From assembly GCA_029582265.1 (NCBI GenBank), contig CM055821.1, positions 44,025,694 to 44,089,693 of the forward strand: DNA of 64,000 nt, written 5' to 3'. Of the stretch, positions 30,598 to 43,400 are shown piece by piece. The position numbers and the translations under genes are program-made. Positions within the stretch are counted from its first letter, which is position 1. Every line of letters starts with the position of its first letter. A model generated the notes under the pieces. It was not told the origin of the DNA. It saw only the letters and a program-made list of their open reading frames with translations, and ran no database searches. This DNA is from Zoroaster sp. YZ-2022 (lineage: Eukaryota > Echinodermata > Asteroidea > Forcipulatida > Zoroasteridae).

Positions 30598-31770
30598 TTA
30601 GGCCTTAGCATGCATAGTTAGTTCATAACTCGACACATCAAGCAATTTACACAGAAATTACCCAGCTAGGCAGTTTCATGAAAATTTGAAGTTGCTTCAA
30701 TTCTTTTAAATGTCATATCACTGGATAGAGCAAAAAATTAGGAAGAAAATGAGGGGTCAATGGTCATGATAGGTTAACCCTGTGCAAAGTTACGAATTTT
30801 TGTTGATTTAAATATTTGGTCATTTTGGAGGCCAGTTTCATTTGAAAAGTTGTGACCGCATTTGCCTGCAACGTATCCTTGTAGTACTAACAAAGTGTCT
30901 ATATAGCAATTAGCATGTACCCCTTTTATAACAAAAAAATCTCATTGAATACCAAAATCCACCCGTGCGTGACACCCCGATTCAGCGTGCGTGATACCCC
31001 GATTCAGCGAGTCAAATCGCCGATAGCGGTGATTTTTTTTTGAATTTGCTGTCGGATCATTTTCCGCGAGTTGCACTGTTTTTCCGCCAACGTTACAGTT
31101 GGCATCGACTGACCAATTAAGATAACCACGATACGGTGTATCCTTTTTTCGTGGTTTCAAGTTTCGTGAAGACCATCCAATACCTCTAAATTGATGATGA
31201 ATTTCCGTCATGCACAATGATGAAAAACGGGTCGTAAACACGGCGATATTTCTAACGTCCGAGTTCGGATATTTTGCATTGAAACGAAGCAAAATTTATG
31301 AATGAATCTAAGATGGCGTCTACAGCATGCAGGACCGAATCACTGTTTAACGCGAGCTACGGACAGCCAGGGGGAACGTTTTCGCGAGAACCCGGATGTG
31401 AGTGAGTCGGTCACAATCGCGATGTCTAAAATTAGCTTTTGAAGTGCGCCGCCAGCGGCGGCTTGCGTGAATCTGCCTAACCCAGCCAAGCAGGGGGATA
31501 TATCACTCAGCCCTTGTATACAATACATGCAGTCTCCAAAATGCCACAAAAACTTGTGTCTGCTATGTACACAATGCTAAGTACACAATGCTTTTTCTAT
31601 GCATGCCTTAAAATATTGCATACTGTACACAAGAGTGGTACATGGATACCCCAAAATTCCCCTGGGACAAAAACAGTGACAGTGTTCTGACCTTCACACA
31701 AACCGAGTGTGCCCCAGGGTGCCACATGGTATTTTGTGGATAACCCCTGTGAAATGTACAGTGTATTTTG

Positions 31771-32483
31771 TTGGTTGTGTTGAGCGCAAACTGAACTCCT
31801 TGCGCAAACTTAAATTATCAGGACCACGCAAATTTAACTGCACAAATTAAGTTTGCGCGCGCACGTTATAATTTGCGCAAAGGCACTCGAGCGCAAATTG
31901 TATACCTTGCGCAAACTTATTCTTTCAACTAGGCCTATACGATAATAAAAATAATGTGAAAGTCAAAAAGGTCATGTCCGGGAATTGGGCACAGAACCGG
32001 GCAGACGGTCCCCCAAGGTGGCGCACTTTTTATGTCAACAAATCCCCAAGTGAATCTCTGATATTCTTTTTTTTAAGTTAAAAGATTATGATTAACTATT
32101 CTAATCTTTATAGGATACACCCAGTTTCGTGTTTGTCTGAAATTATAAGCAAATCAATAAGTAAGCGGTGACATGTGAATGAATAATCTCTTCTGAAGTT
32201 TGAGGTTTCTGAAAAGAACCGATGGGATGAACTTAACGTATAAACCAGTGTCGTCTTGGGCCAATTCCATAGAGCTACAGAACAAACGCTACTTGGAACA
32301 AATTGCTTGGCCAAAAAATGTAATGTTCCAAATGTTCATGTCAAGTCGAGAAGGAATCTAAAGTGCAGTGCGCAAATTTAATTTGCGTGCGCAAGTTTGC
32401 AGCGCGCAAATTGAGCGCGTGCAAACTTCAAGCTTGCGCGCGCAATCTTGAAGTTTGCACGGGCATCCACTTTGCGCTCAACA
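31771..32483. mobile_element. TIR element rich in GCGCAAA motifs
   Basis: TGTTGAGCGCAAA at the left and TTTGCGCTCAACA at the right. Both ends contain many TTGCGC/GCGCAA words, so each end can fold on itself. The middle (31930-32350) is ordinary AT-rich DNA. TSD unclear (GTTG). Confidence 0.55.
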
Positions 32484-32625
32484 GTTGTGACATTTTGAAG
32501 TATGGGTCGACTTTGTTAAGAACAACACTGATAGTAGGAGGGTTTCATCAATCATCGTGATTTTTTTTATTTATTCATTTTTTTATTTACTGTCAGTCAC
32601 CCTAAACAAGGCCAATAGCCACTAA

Positions 32626-33294
32626 TGCTATGGTCCCACAGAGATTTCGACTCTCTCGATCGTGTTTCGTCAAGATTTTTGATTTTTTACAAAAAAAATT
32701 CGAGAAAAGTCGAAATAGTCTAAAGAGTCTAAAAAAATCGAAACTGTCGATATTTGTCGAGATTTGTCGGGAAAAAAAATCATTTATCGAAAATTATTAA
32801 ACCTGACCAATATTTTTTGATAAACTTTTGATCAAATTTATCGAAATTTTGTCGACATTTTATCGAAACTGTCGAAAATGAAATCGAAATAGTCTTAACA
32901 GTCTAAAAGTTCGAAAAACAGTCGAAATAAATCTAAACTGTCTAAATAGTCTAAACAATCGTAACAGTCGAAATAAATCGAAACATTTGTCCAATTTTTT
33001 TTTTTAAATCGAAAATTAATCGAAAAAAAATCGAAATCAATCTAAACAGTCTAAACAGTCGAAATTTTTCGAAATGCCGGTCGAAATGATCTAAACAGTC
33101 GAAAGTCGTCGAAATGAAATCGAAAATGAATCGAAATTGTCGAGAAAATACACCCAAAAAAAATTCTCACGGAAAAAAGATATTTTGTCGATATTTATAT
33201 GAGATTTTGACGAAATTATTAAAAATAACAAAAAAACCAAGAATCAAAATATATTTCGACAGAAAGATCGAAATATTCCTGTGGGACCATAGCA
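32626..33294. mobile_element. TIR element with TCGAAA/TCTAAA internal repeat, TSD TAA
   Basis: TGCTATGGTCCCACAG at the left and CTGTGGGACCATAGCA at the right, flanked by TAA (32623-32625, 33295-33297). The interior is a degenerate array of GTCGAAA, GTCTAAA and TCGAAAT words. A 3-bp TAA duplication points to PIF/Harbinger. Confidence 0.7.
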
Positions 33295-33308
33295 TAAAGT
33301 GTAAGGGG

Positions 33309-33515
33309 TTACATATGCGATATATCATCCACCATTTAAGCAAGATTACATTTGTTGATGTTTTTCTTAAACTTAAACAGATCGTAAGTAGGTGGAAAGC
33401 AATGGAACACCCTCCCAGCTGATTGCTTTCCACCAACTTACGATCTAGGCCTATTTAAGAAAAACATCAACAAATGTAGTCTTGCTTAAATGGTGGATGA
33501 TGTATCGCATATGCA
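33309..33515. repeat. Long hairpin, arms about 95 bp
   Basis: TACATATGCGATATATCATC, CACCATTTAAGCAAGATTAC, ATTTGTTGATG and GATCGTAAG-AGGTGGAAAGC are followed by their reverse complement after a loop of about 17 nt. A third partial arm (CCATTTAAGCAAGATTACAT) is at 33516-33544. Confidence 0.85.
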
Positions 33516-33998
33516 CCATTTAAGCAAGATTACATTTGTTGATGTCAACTCATCATACTGCAATGTTCACCAAACCAAACTCAGGAATGATTTCATTAAA
33601 AAATATTGCATAGCAAATTGTTTGTCAAGGCAGAAATATGTTTCTGTATATCACTAGATGGAATGCAAATTTTGTGTAGCTATTGTATTTTGTGTAGCAA
33701 AAGAATATATTTACATTAGCTCTATGAATTTCTTCCTTCGTATACACTGTGTCAGAGTTCTACCAATGAAACCTAATTTTCCCCCGTACATGCAATATAT
33801 TGAATAAAATGATGCATGTTTCCACCATTTCCATCCTGTTTTCGCCCGTTAATGTACATTTTCTGTTTCTATGTTATCTCATGATGGTCGCCAGACCCTT
33901 GATTACATAAAATTTTACCTGAAAATAGTGATATTTCCCACTCGTTTTTGCTTCGGTGGCTAACATTTATGCACACATACAGGCAGCTGTCAGACATG

Positions 33999-34021
33999 TA
34001 TAAAGTTTGCGCGCATGCGCA
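33999..34021 (+). promoter_or_regulatory. TATA-like plus NRF1-like cluster before the DPF N-domain exon
   Basis: TATAAAG (33999-34005) is followed by an NRF1-like palindrome CGCGCATGCGCA (34010-34021), just upstream of the first recognised DPF exon. It could mark a promoter close to that exon, but the exon has no in-frame ATG, so the role is unresolved. Confidence 0.3.
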
Positions 34022-34108
34022 TTTCCATCTGTAGCGTGTGTGTGAATACGAATACCCTGGAGGCAGTCCACATCAAGTCATACCTTCCCATTATGATTTT
34101 AACCACAG

Positions 34109-34404
34109 TGACTACGAGCAGTTTTACCGTGAGGCCACAGAGAATGCCGCCTCCTTTAACACACGTCTTGTGGCTGAAAGGAAAATGCGACTCCCATTCC
34201 TGGACTCGCAGACAGGAGTCGCTCAGAACAACTGCTTCATTTGGATGGAGAAACGCCATCGTGGGCCTGGGCTGGAGCAAGGTCAGCTGTACACGTATCC
34301 ATCTCGGCGGTGGCGCAAAAAGCGAAAGCCCCAGCATGCACCACAGGCACAGAATGACTCAAGCAACTTGTTTACTACACTTGAGCAAGGGGACGCACCT
34401 GCAG
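34109..34404 (+). CDS. DPF2: DPF exon encoding the Requiem N-terminal domain
   Basis: Encodes [40 protein letters not shown] and [20 protein letters not shown] up to LEQGDAPA plus G. The acceptor TTTTAACCACAG at 34108 is the best-placed one, matching the vertebrate exon that starts near GEQYYKDA. Acceptors at 34034 (CTGTAG) or 34069 (GGCAG) are alternatives, because the frame stays open up to a TAG at 34032. The donor at 34405 is CAG/GTAAGG, phase 1, and is followed by the splice-site minisatellite. Confidence 0.9.
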
Positions 34405-37400
34405 GTAAGGCTTAGCTCAATCCATCTTGATCCAGATTATCACCATAGCAAGGTGATGTATCTGCAGGTAAGGCTTAGCTCAATCCATCTTGATCCAGAT
34501 TATCACCATAGCAAGGTGATGTATCTGCAGGTAAGGCTTAGCTCAATCCATCCTGATCCAGATTATCACCATAGCAAGGGGACGCACCTGTAGGTAAGGG
34601 AGCGTCTCAAAAGTCGGACACGTTCTAGGCGCAAAAGAACGTTCCCGTGGGCATACGCCCACAATCCATTGGAACGCCAGAACGTTCTGCTGGACCGCGA
34701 CAGTGTGCCGAACTACGGGAACATTCCTACACGAGTGAATACGCGCGTTAGCATTTTGAACGTTCCAATGGAACGTTCCGGCGGTCCAACGGACCGTTCC
34801 ATGTACGCGTGCTGGAACACTCAACCGATCCAATTAGAACGTTCCTACCGTTCGGACTTTTGAGACGCTCCCTAAGGCTTAGCTCAATCCAACTTGATCC
34901 AGATTATCACCATAGCAAGGTGATGTATCTGCAGGTAAGGCTTGGATCAATCCATCTTGATCCAGATTATCACCATAGCAAGGTGATGTATCTGCAGGTA
35001 AGGCTTGGCTCAATCCATCCTGATCCAGATTATCACCATAGCAAGGTGATGTATCTGCAGGTAAGGCTTCGCTCAATCCATCCTGATCCAGATTATCACC
35101 ATAGCAAGGTGATGTATCTGCAGGTAAGGCTTGGCTCAATCCATCCTGATCCAGATTATCACCATAGCAAGGTGATGTATCTGCAGGTAAGGCTTCGCTC
35201 AATCCATCCTGATCCAGATTATCACCATAGCAAGGTGATGTATCTGCAGGTAAGGCTTAGCTCAATCCATCCTGGTCCAGATTATCACCATAGCAACGTG
35301 ATGTATCTGCAGGTAAGGCTTAGCTCAATCCATCCTGGTCCAGATTATCACCATAGTAAGGTGATGTATCTGTAGGTAAGGCTTAGCTCAATCTATCCTG
35401 TTCCAGAGTATCACCTTCAGCAAAAATCAATTAAATGAGAAATGATATTAAAATTTAAATAAAAAAAACTAATTTCCCGATAATTCAGATGGGCTAGAAA
35501 CAACTAGTGACTTGCCAAGTTTCCCCGAGCCAGATCAGCAGCATTCCGAGTCCTCAACATCCTTCATCGATAAGGAGCAGGAGGAGCTATTCAGAGAGAT
35601 GGAGGCTGTGGATGACATTCCGGATGCAGGGGAGATTGAGAGAGCAGACTCGGAGAGTGATGAGGACTTTGAGGTATCCGCTCGCAAGAGACGAGGGCGG
35701 GGAAAGGTATGCAGTACTGATTTTAGGCACCCCCCCCCAAAAAAAAAAAATAAAATAAATAAATAAATAAAAAATAGGTCTGTTTTCAGTTACATGCCCC
35801 CGCCCCCACCCCCATAAACTAGCAAATCAGGTCAATTCTTATTGATTTGTTTTTACAATATTGGGCAATAATTTGCTTTTCTTTCCAGTTACAGCCAGCC
35901 CCCCCCCCCCCCCCAACTACCAAATCATCCAATCACAATTGACTTTTTAAAAACTTTTTTAACCCACAACCCTGTTTATTATGGGGCAAAATTACTACCT
36001 GGCAAGAAGTACAGGCTATAAGTGCACTGGAGGATTTTAGAGGATTCAGGAAGGTTCCTAGCCAGAATACCTAGGGGGTTAGGGTTAAGAAAGAAAAGAA
36101 CAAATTACAATATAAAAATTGAATTAAGCGACAATCCATATTCACTATATTATTTTTGGAAATTTAGTTCAGAAATAAAGAACAAACAATAAACCATCCT
36201 ACCGATGCATTTTCACTGTTACAGGCAAGGTATTAGCCAGGAATTAGAAATGGGATGTCCAAATTTGCTGGAAATTTCCAAACAGGGTATCCAAATTGTT
36301 CACTTACAATACTTTTACATGTAAATGACAGATGAAATAGGGTGTTCAAAAGACACCCAGACACCCCTCTGGCTAACACTATGGTTACAGGAGAGAATTA
36401 AGGCTCATTTATTTTTGTGTCTGTATGTGAGCATGTTAACATGTACAACCATTCATAATTTCACATATGACTATGTACTCGTACTCATGACAAAATACTT
36501 GTATTCGTACTGGGGTGATTTTTTTTTAAAGTTCTCGTACTCGTTCTCCTACTAATGAAAAAGTACTTGACTTCTATCAAGCAATGACAACAATTTTATT
36601 TTACCATCTCCCCACCCCCATTTAGGGACGAGGAGGAGGTAGGAAGAAGGCATCAGCCGTAGACACAGACATGCCCACCCTACAAGCTGAAGACAAGGAT
36701 AAGCCCTTCGGCTGTAAAGGTAAAACATTCTCTTCATCGACAGCCAAGAACATTGAACACGTACCACTCACGTGTATGCTGGCTGCATTACCCATACTCC
36801 TTTATCATTAATATTTATGCATTTATGCAAGAGACCGACTTCAAACAAGGCTTTTTTGAGTACCAAAGTGTCTGGTTGGATGATTTTTGTTAATATAATG
36901 CCATTACCTTGGCTTTCTTTACGCATAATTTGTATTCAAGCATTCGTATTATGAAAGAGTGTCTTTCTGAATAATTATATGAATCATACTGATAGCAAGG
37001 CTATGGGTGTCATTGGCATTCATGCATAAATATTCAGAGAAGTAATATCTGTATTTTTGCATGGTGAAAAGGATAAGTAAAAACTGTTTGCAGTGATGCC
37101 ATGTGAAAATTCTCAATTGAGTAGTAATTAGTTCTGAAAAGAAGTGGTGGTTAAAACTCGACGTTTCGATCAGTATGCTCTGACGCTGATCCTGAAGACG
37201 ATCAGAGCATACTGATTGAAACGTCGAATTGTAACCACCAGTTCTTTTCAGAAATAATCTCTACTCAACAGAATTTCACACGGTGTCACCGCAAACAGTC
37301 TTTACTTAATATTCAGAGATGTATATTCTTCATGAGTTATGCATGCCCATTTGTGCTTTACAAGGTAGTAATTAGGATTGGTTTGAACTAAGGGGAGACT

Positions 37401-40400
37401 GCACCAGTCACAAGGCATTTGTATTCTACCTCAAATGGTTTATCAGTATCTCTTCATGAAGAACCATGTTTTTTTTTAAATTCTTCAGATCTGTCCACAA
37501 TTAAAATTATTTGAATACAATACGAATACTTGCATTCATATTCGTATTTGAATACATTTCTATGGGAAGTTAATGCGAATTTAAATACAAATGTTTGTGT
37601 CTGTATTTGAAGACATTTGTGGAACACATTATTAGATATTTGACCTCATGTTGGCAAACTACAACTAGCCTGGTTAGCTCAGTTTTGTAATGCATGTGTG
37701 AGTACAAAAACTTACTGTCGTGGAGTGTCGTGGCCGAGCGGTCTAGCTTACCGGACTCAAGTTCTGGTGTTAGCAGCAGAATGTGGGTTCGAAACCTGGC
37801 CGTGACACTTGTGTCCTTGAGCAAGACACTTAACCATAATTGCTTCTCTCCACCCAGGGGTTAAATGGGTACCTGTGAGGGCAGAGTTGGTTGATTAGCC
37901 CTACATGCGCTGTAATGGCAGCAATTGAGCTGTATACTCCCCAGGGAGCTGAGATGGTTTCAGGAATGATTTATGAGCCTTATAATAATAATAATAATAA
38001 TGTATAGATTTATATAAGACGCATCCACCAACTGCGGCGCTCAAGGCGCATTATATTATTATCCCTGCTCATAAGGCTCATAAGGCTCATAAATCATTCC
38101 TGAAACAACCCCAGCTCCCTGGGGAGTATACAGCTCAATTGCTGCCATTTCTAGCGACAGAGAGCAAAACCATCTCTGCCTTCACAGGTACCCATTTAAC
38201 CCCTGGGTGGAGAGAAGCAATTATGGTTAAGTGTCTTGCTCAAGGACACAGGTGTCACGGCCGGGGCTCGAACCCACACTCTGCTGCTGGCAACACCAGA
38301 ACTTGAGTTCAGTGCGCTAGACCACTCGGCCACGACAATCCACTTTTCGTGCATTATATGAGCAGGGGTAATAATATAATGCGCCTTGAGCACCACTCAG
38401 TTGGTGGATACGTGCGCTATATAAGTCCACACATTATTATTATTATTATTATTATCCCATCCCAAATGTTGTGTTCATTTAAATCAAAGTACACTTATTA
38501 CACAGTTTGACTGTATTAAGAAAAAAGGAAGAGAAGTGAAGGCAACCAAACTGTCATAGCCATAACCATTCAGATCGACTTGACAATGGCTACCACAGTT
38601 GATTGTCACATACGAGCGATTGAGACATTGGTCTCTGCGATCGATTCATTCCAATGAGCCGTCTTGTTTAAAACATTGGTCATATGGCTTGCTGAACCCT
38701 TGGCCTCATGATATTGTTCACCAACAAGCAAATCATAATTGACAGATCTGTCAAGAGATATTGCCATGTAATAGATAGTAAACTGGTATATTACTGCCAG
38801 AGTTGAGTTGGGTGGATGCTGCAGTGCAGGTGCTGTCATCTTGGTATTCCTAGGCGGGCCAGATATCAGTCTTCTCTCACCAATTATTATAATTTTGTTT
38901 TAGGTATGGCATTGAGTTTCATTCATATTCAAAGTCCCACAGAGCAAATCCACTGTATATGATGTGCTCATTTCAAAAAGGTTATCAAAACACTCCTTTC
39001 TGTATATTCTTGGTGAATGTTTTACTTGTTTTTCAGTTTTATTTGACTCCTTTCTAAACAGAGGATTTGCTGCAAAGGTTTTATTTAAGAACAATTAATC
39101 AAAACTTTAACATCACTAATTATTCGAAATTGTGCACAATTTGTTTTGTTCACTTCTTTTATCACAAGTACAGAGACTTCACAAATATTGAGTGCCTCGT
39201 ATAATGGGAAGATAAGGTAACATCTCAACGGATCTATTACACGCGGCACTAGATCAGTTCAGATGTTACCGAGTGATATAACTCTTTCCATTTTATGAAA
39301 TAATGGCATATAATTAATATTTGTTTTGAATAACTCACACATACATCCTTGTAATTTGATGTCCAAAAAAAATGACGAGAATGCCAGTTAAATTGTACAT
39401 AAAAATCAGCCAGTCTATATTGTTACAGATTTCCAATAAATGAAGTTATTTTGAACTGAAAACCAGAAATGTTTCTGGCTGTAATCCCAGTCTCTCACTC
39501 ACATCCTTTCCTCATGTTTATAAACGGCTTGCCGGTCTTATCAAAGAGTATGAGGTGTTTTTTCTACCAGAGAAATTAGGATTCTTGACAGCCAAGTTTG
39601 TTGATCGAATCGCAACCTTTTATCCAGGTTCTATACCAATTTTGGGATTGATGCTGCTTGAAAGTATCGGGGAAAGAGGTTGATCCAATTATGTGACCTA
39701 GAAATATCCCTAGCATGTTACATGTGTGAGATTTAATGTTCTAATATATTCCTTTTTTGTGTATCAGTAGAATGCTCTATTGCACTCATTTAGGATGCAT
39801 TTTGCAATGGCAAAAACCTTGTGGATGACATGTGATATGTGTTCCACCAATCAAATGACAAGGATGTGTATGTGTGAGTTATATAATTATAGTTATTTGG
39901 CCATAGCAGAACGTGACTGGTACTATGCGAGGTCTGTGGCGAACAGATAAACATATTGAGGCACCAGTTATTTTAAAAGGGTTCGATAAGATAAGCACAG
40001 TCACTGCACAGTCCACAGTTTGTGGTTATCATCTTACACTGTATTACTCTTCTCTATAACGCTAGTGTGCGGCAAGCACAGTCACTGCACAGTTTGTGGT
40101 TATCATCTTATACTGTACTACCCTTCTCTATAACGCTAGTGTGCGGCAAACGGTACAAGAACCGGCCTGGCTTGAATTATCACATGAGCCACTATCATCA
40201 AGAGGTGGAGGCAGTATCGGACGAACAGTCCCAACCCTCACCTCTGGAGCCGACGGATCCACGTAAGTCTTCGCCCTCCACTGCCACCCGCACCATTCAC
40301 AGAAGACATTTGGAACGATGCTATTTTAACACTAATTGGTGGAAGCACACACGCAGGGCATCGCGGCTCACATATCTCGCCATCCGCCACAATAGCTGTT

Positions 40401-43400
40401 GTTTGTCGCATTCATTGTCCAACTGTCCAATCAGAGTGGACATTGCTTTGTTTATTAATGGCATGAATAAGGTGGCGGCTGAATGTGCTGGCTCTCACTA
40501 ATATTATCTGCATGGGGATATATGTCCACATCAACTGTACATTGGCACTAACAGTAACCATGGTAACTCACTATAATCGGAAACCACTGATACACAGCTT
40601 TAGGCTAATACCATAATGCATGTCTCATCTGTCACTGCTCTTAACCCAACAAACCTTCAAAATCTTCAAAAATATACTGGATGTCGACCCCAAATCTAGC
40701 AAACATACAGAATGTAGCACAACTGTAGTCACGGGAAAGATAGCCAGCACAAGCTTGACAGATGGGACAAATATACAACCTTGCAGGAATAAGGAAGCTA
40801 CAACACTGTCTAGACTGGTAAAACCTGCATCTACGAGTATGCTTATTCTCTTGCAAATAAAATGTACATAAAACAACCAAAACATGAAAGTTTCAGCTTA
40901 TTATTTATTGATTTTATAACATGGAATTTTGACGTTATTCAAACATAAATACATTTGGGCTGGTTTTACTAAAATGATAACACCTAAGGCAGACATATTT
41001 CAATGGATGTTTGATAGTGATACCATCATCAACTTTACACCAAGTAAGTTTCATGTCAAACTGCGATCCTTTTTTAGTGTTGAAAACATTGATGTTGTAC
41101 CTTTCCTTTAACAAACTGTTTCGTTTAATATACATAACAGCAAAAGAAACGTCACCCCCTAAATTTTGATAAGTCTGAGAACGTGTTTAGCTTATATATG
41201 TCCTCAAACGTCATGCATGACGAATTTTGAGGTCAACCAAATTTGCCACATTGTGTTCGTGTTACACTCCATACTCATAATATTCTTCATTAAACAAATT
41301 ATATTAATTATAAAATGAAAATAATAAATATTTTTAGGGGTGACGTTTCTTTTGCTGTTATGTATATTTCACCACTGTAATGTTTACTGCATTTCATTGT
41401 GCATGCACTTGAAGGATTGGAAGACATGGGTGATTTTGATTATAAATTCTTGAAACACATTGGTAGATGCATGATAATTAGTAAGGATTGCAGACCTATT
41501 CAATCTGAACAAAATTGGGTCAGAGTTAACTTTGTTTTATATGTCGAGAAAAACTTGACAAATCTTGACAATGCTGTAGATTCACGTTAAGCACTAGCAC
41601 AAATCTTGCTACGTGTACATTATGTGGGTCATTCTACCAGGTTGGGGCTAAATATGACAACAGAAGGCCTACTAATATATAAGGCTGGACATTTTCGGTT
41701 ATTTCGAGAACCCGATATCCTTAATTGGAAATCTTCGGATACCCGGGTACCCGTAAACAATTTTGTAAAAACACGTAAATACTCCCGAATACAATACGAA
41801 CACATTTTCTCTTGTTTTATTAGAGTCACAAAAAAAGTGGACTTACTGTAATAATTTCCCGCCTAGATGTTAAAAATGCCTTGTAGCATCCCTATTCCTC
41901 ACACACATACAAAAATAATTCATGTGTCCCGCACTCACACTAGTCCAATACCTGCAAACAACAGACACAAATACCAACTTGTGATACGTCGTGGCACGAC
42001 GGCAGTCAACTCAAACTAGATACATCAAACAAAAGTTGGCAAGTATGTGAAAGGCTGTCGGCAAATGTTACTTGTGAAGGCTTGATCCGAGTTTTCTTCA
42101 TAATTGTTAACAAAAAATGGGAGACTTTCATTTGTGTGGTCTAAATGTTCAGTTGGAATTTTAAAAAGTTGTTTACAGGTAATTGGAACCGAAAAAATAG
42201 AACCAGGTAATGACAGTTTCGGTCGGGTGTCAGCATCTAACGCTATTATTTACTAATATAGGGAACTTTACATTTATTTGTAATTTTTTTAAGTATGAGC
42301 AATGCTTTGTTTAGTATCAGCCAATAGGCAGACTGAATAAATATAAATGGGTCCAATTTCATAGGATCTGCTCAGAATTATTAATTTATTTATTTAAATT
42401 GTTTTCATAATATCCCCATATAGTGATCAGTGCTATTTATCGGTGAGCCCAGGGTCTTTTTTTGCAGTTTATTTCCATTGATTTTGAAAACCCTGGTAAA
42501 ATGCAGCATTGTGTGTCACTTACAATATTAAGTGGATGGTAGCATAGAAATGTGGTGAAGGCAATTCTAAATCATATCACAGCAACATTTTGGTAGCAGG
42601 GAATTCATTTCTCCACTCATTCTCTTGAATATGCTTGGGGGATAAATTCTTCTCATAATCAATATTAATTTGTATAAGATTGGTGTAATTTTGTTATTAT
42701 GCATTCTTTACATTAAATTTATTTATCTAGAGCACTTTTCACACGATGAAAAAAACCAACGTTGTATGAGAGATTCTCTCATTGTTTGAGAAATATTACA
42801 AAATGAGCTTCATGTGAAAGGACATCAATGTTTGAGACTCTCCTACATTCCTTGAGACATTGTCTCAAACATTGAGAATCTTTGTCGGAGGGTCAGGTAA
42901 AGAAAAATGTATATATTTATTCAATTTTCCATTATATTACAGACATGATATTTACAGGTCATTCTACAAGTTCATGTGGTTTTTTGCTAGAAGAAATTTG
43001 AACTTTTTTAAGGGGAACAAAAATAAGGAATTTTTTTAAATATTTTTTTTTAAAGAAATAGTTAGAATGAGACAAATGTAGTTAAACGTTTTGTGATATG
43101 TCCATGCCTGATTCTATGCTTCATGCACATTTATATTTATGATAATTTACAGCAGTGCATGCAACACAGCATTTTTGTCACTTTTCACGAATGACAGATT
43201 GGCTTCTGATATTTAACTGCACTATCTGCCTTGTTCTTGTACACGTTATGTTACATTGATGTGAATGTGTTCCAATGATGCTGGTAAATCACAGTTGTAA
43301 ATTTGAAAATCTTTGACAGCTATCTGAAAATTTTGTGTCGGATACATGTTGTATCTGATAGGTTACATGTATGTCAAACAATAATTCACAATTCACAAAT

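Noticed and set aside
30942..31292. 116-codon minus-strand ORF
   Set aside because: No recognisable family, no splice support, and no conserved-looking motif. Possibly chance in a GC-richer patch.
31313..31397. ATG exon candidate AAGATGGCGTCTACAGC with donor GTGAGT, possible DPF exon 1
   Set aside because: It ends in phase 1, while the DPF acceptors at 34035, 34070 and 34109 need phase 0, 2 and 2. No DPF-like residues are encoded. It could still be a promoter-proximal exon of something else.
34015..35375. Long plus-strand ORFs reading [20 protein letters not shown] repeats
   Set aside because: Produced by the 63-bp minisatellite, which is a multiple of three. The frame differs from DPF and is not continuous through the MITE.
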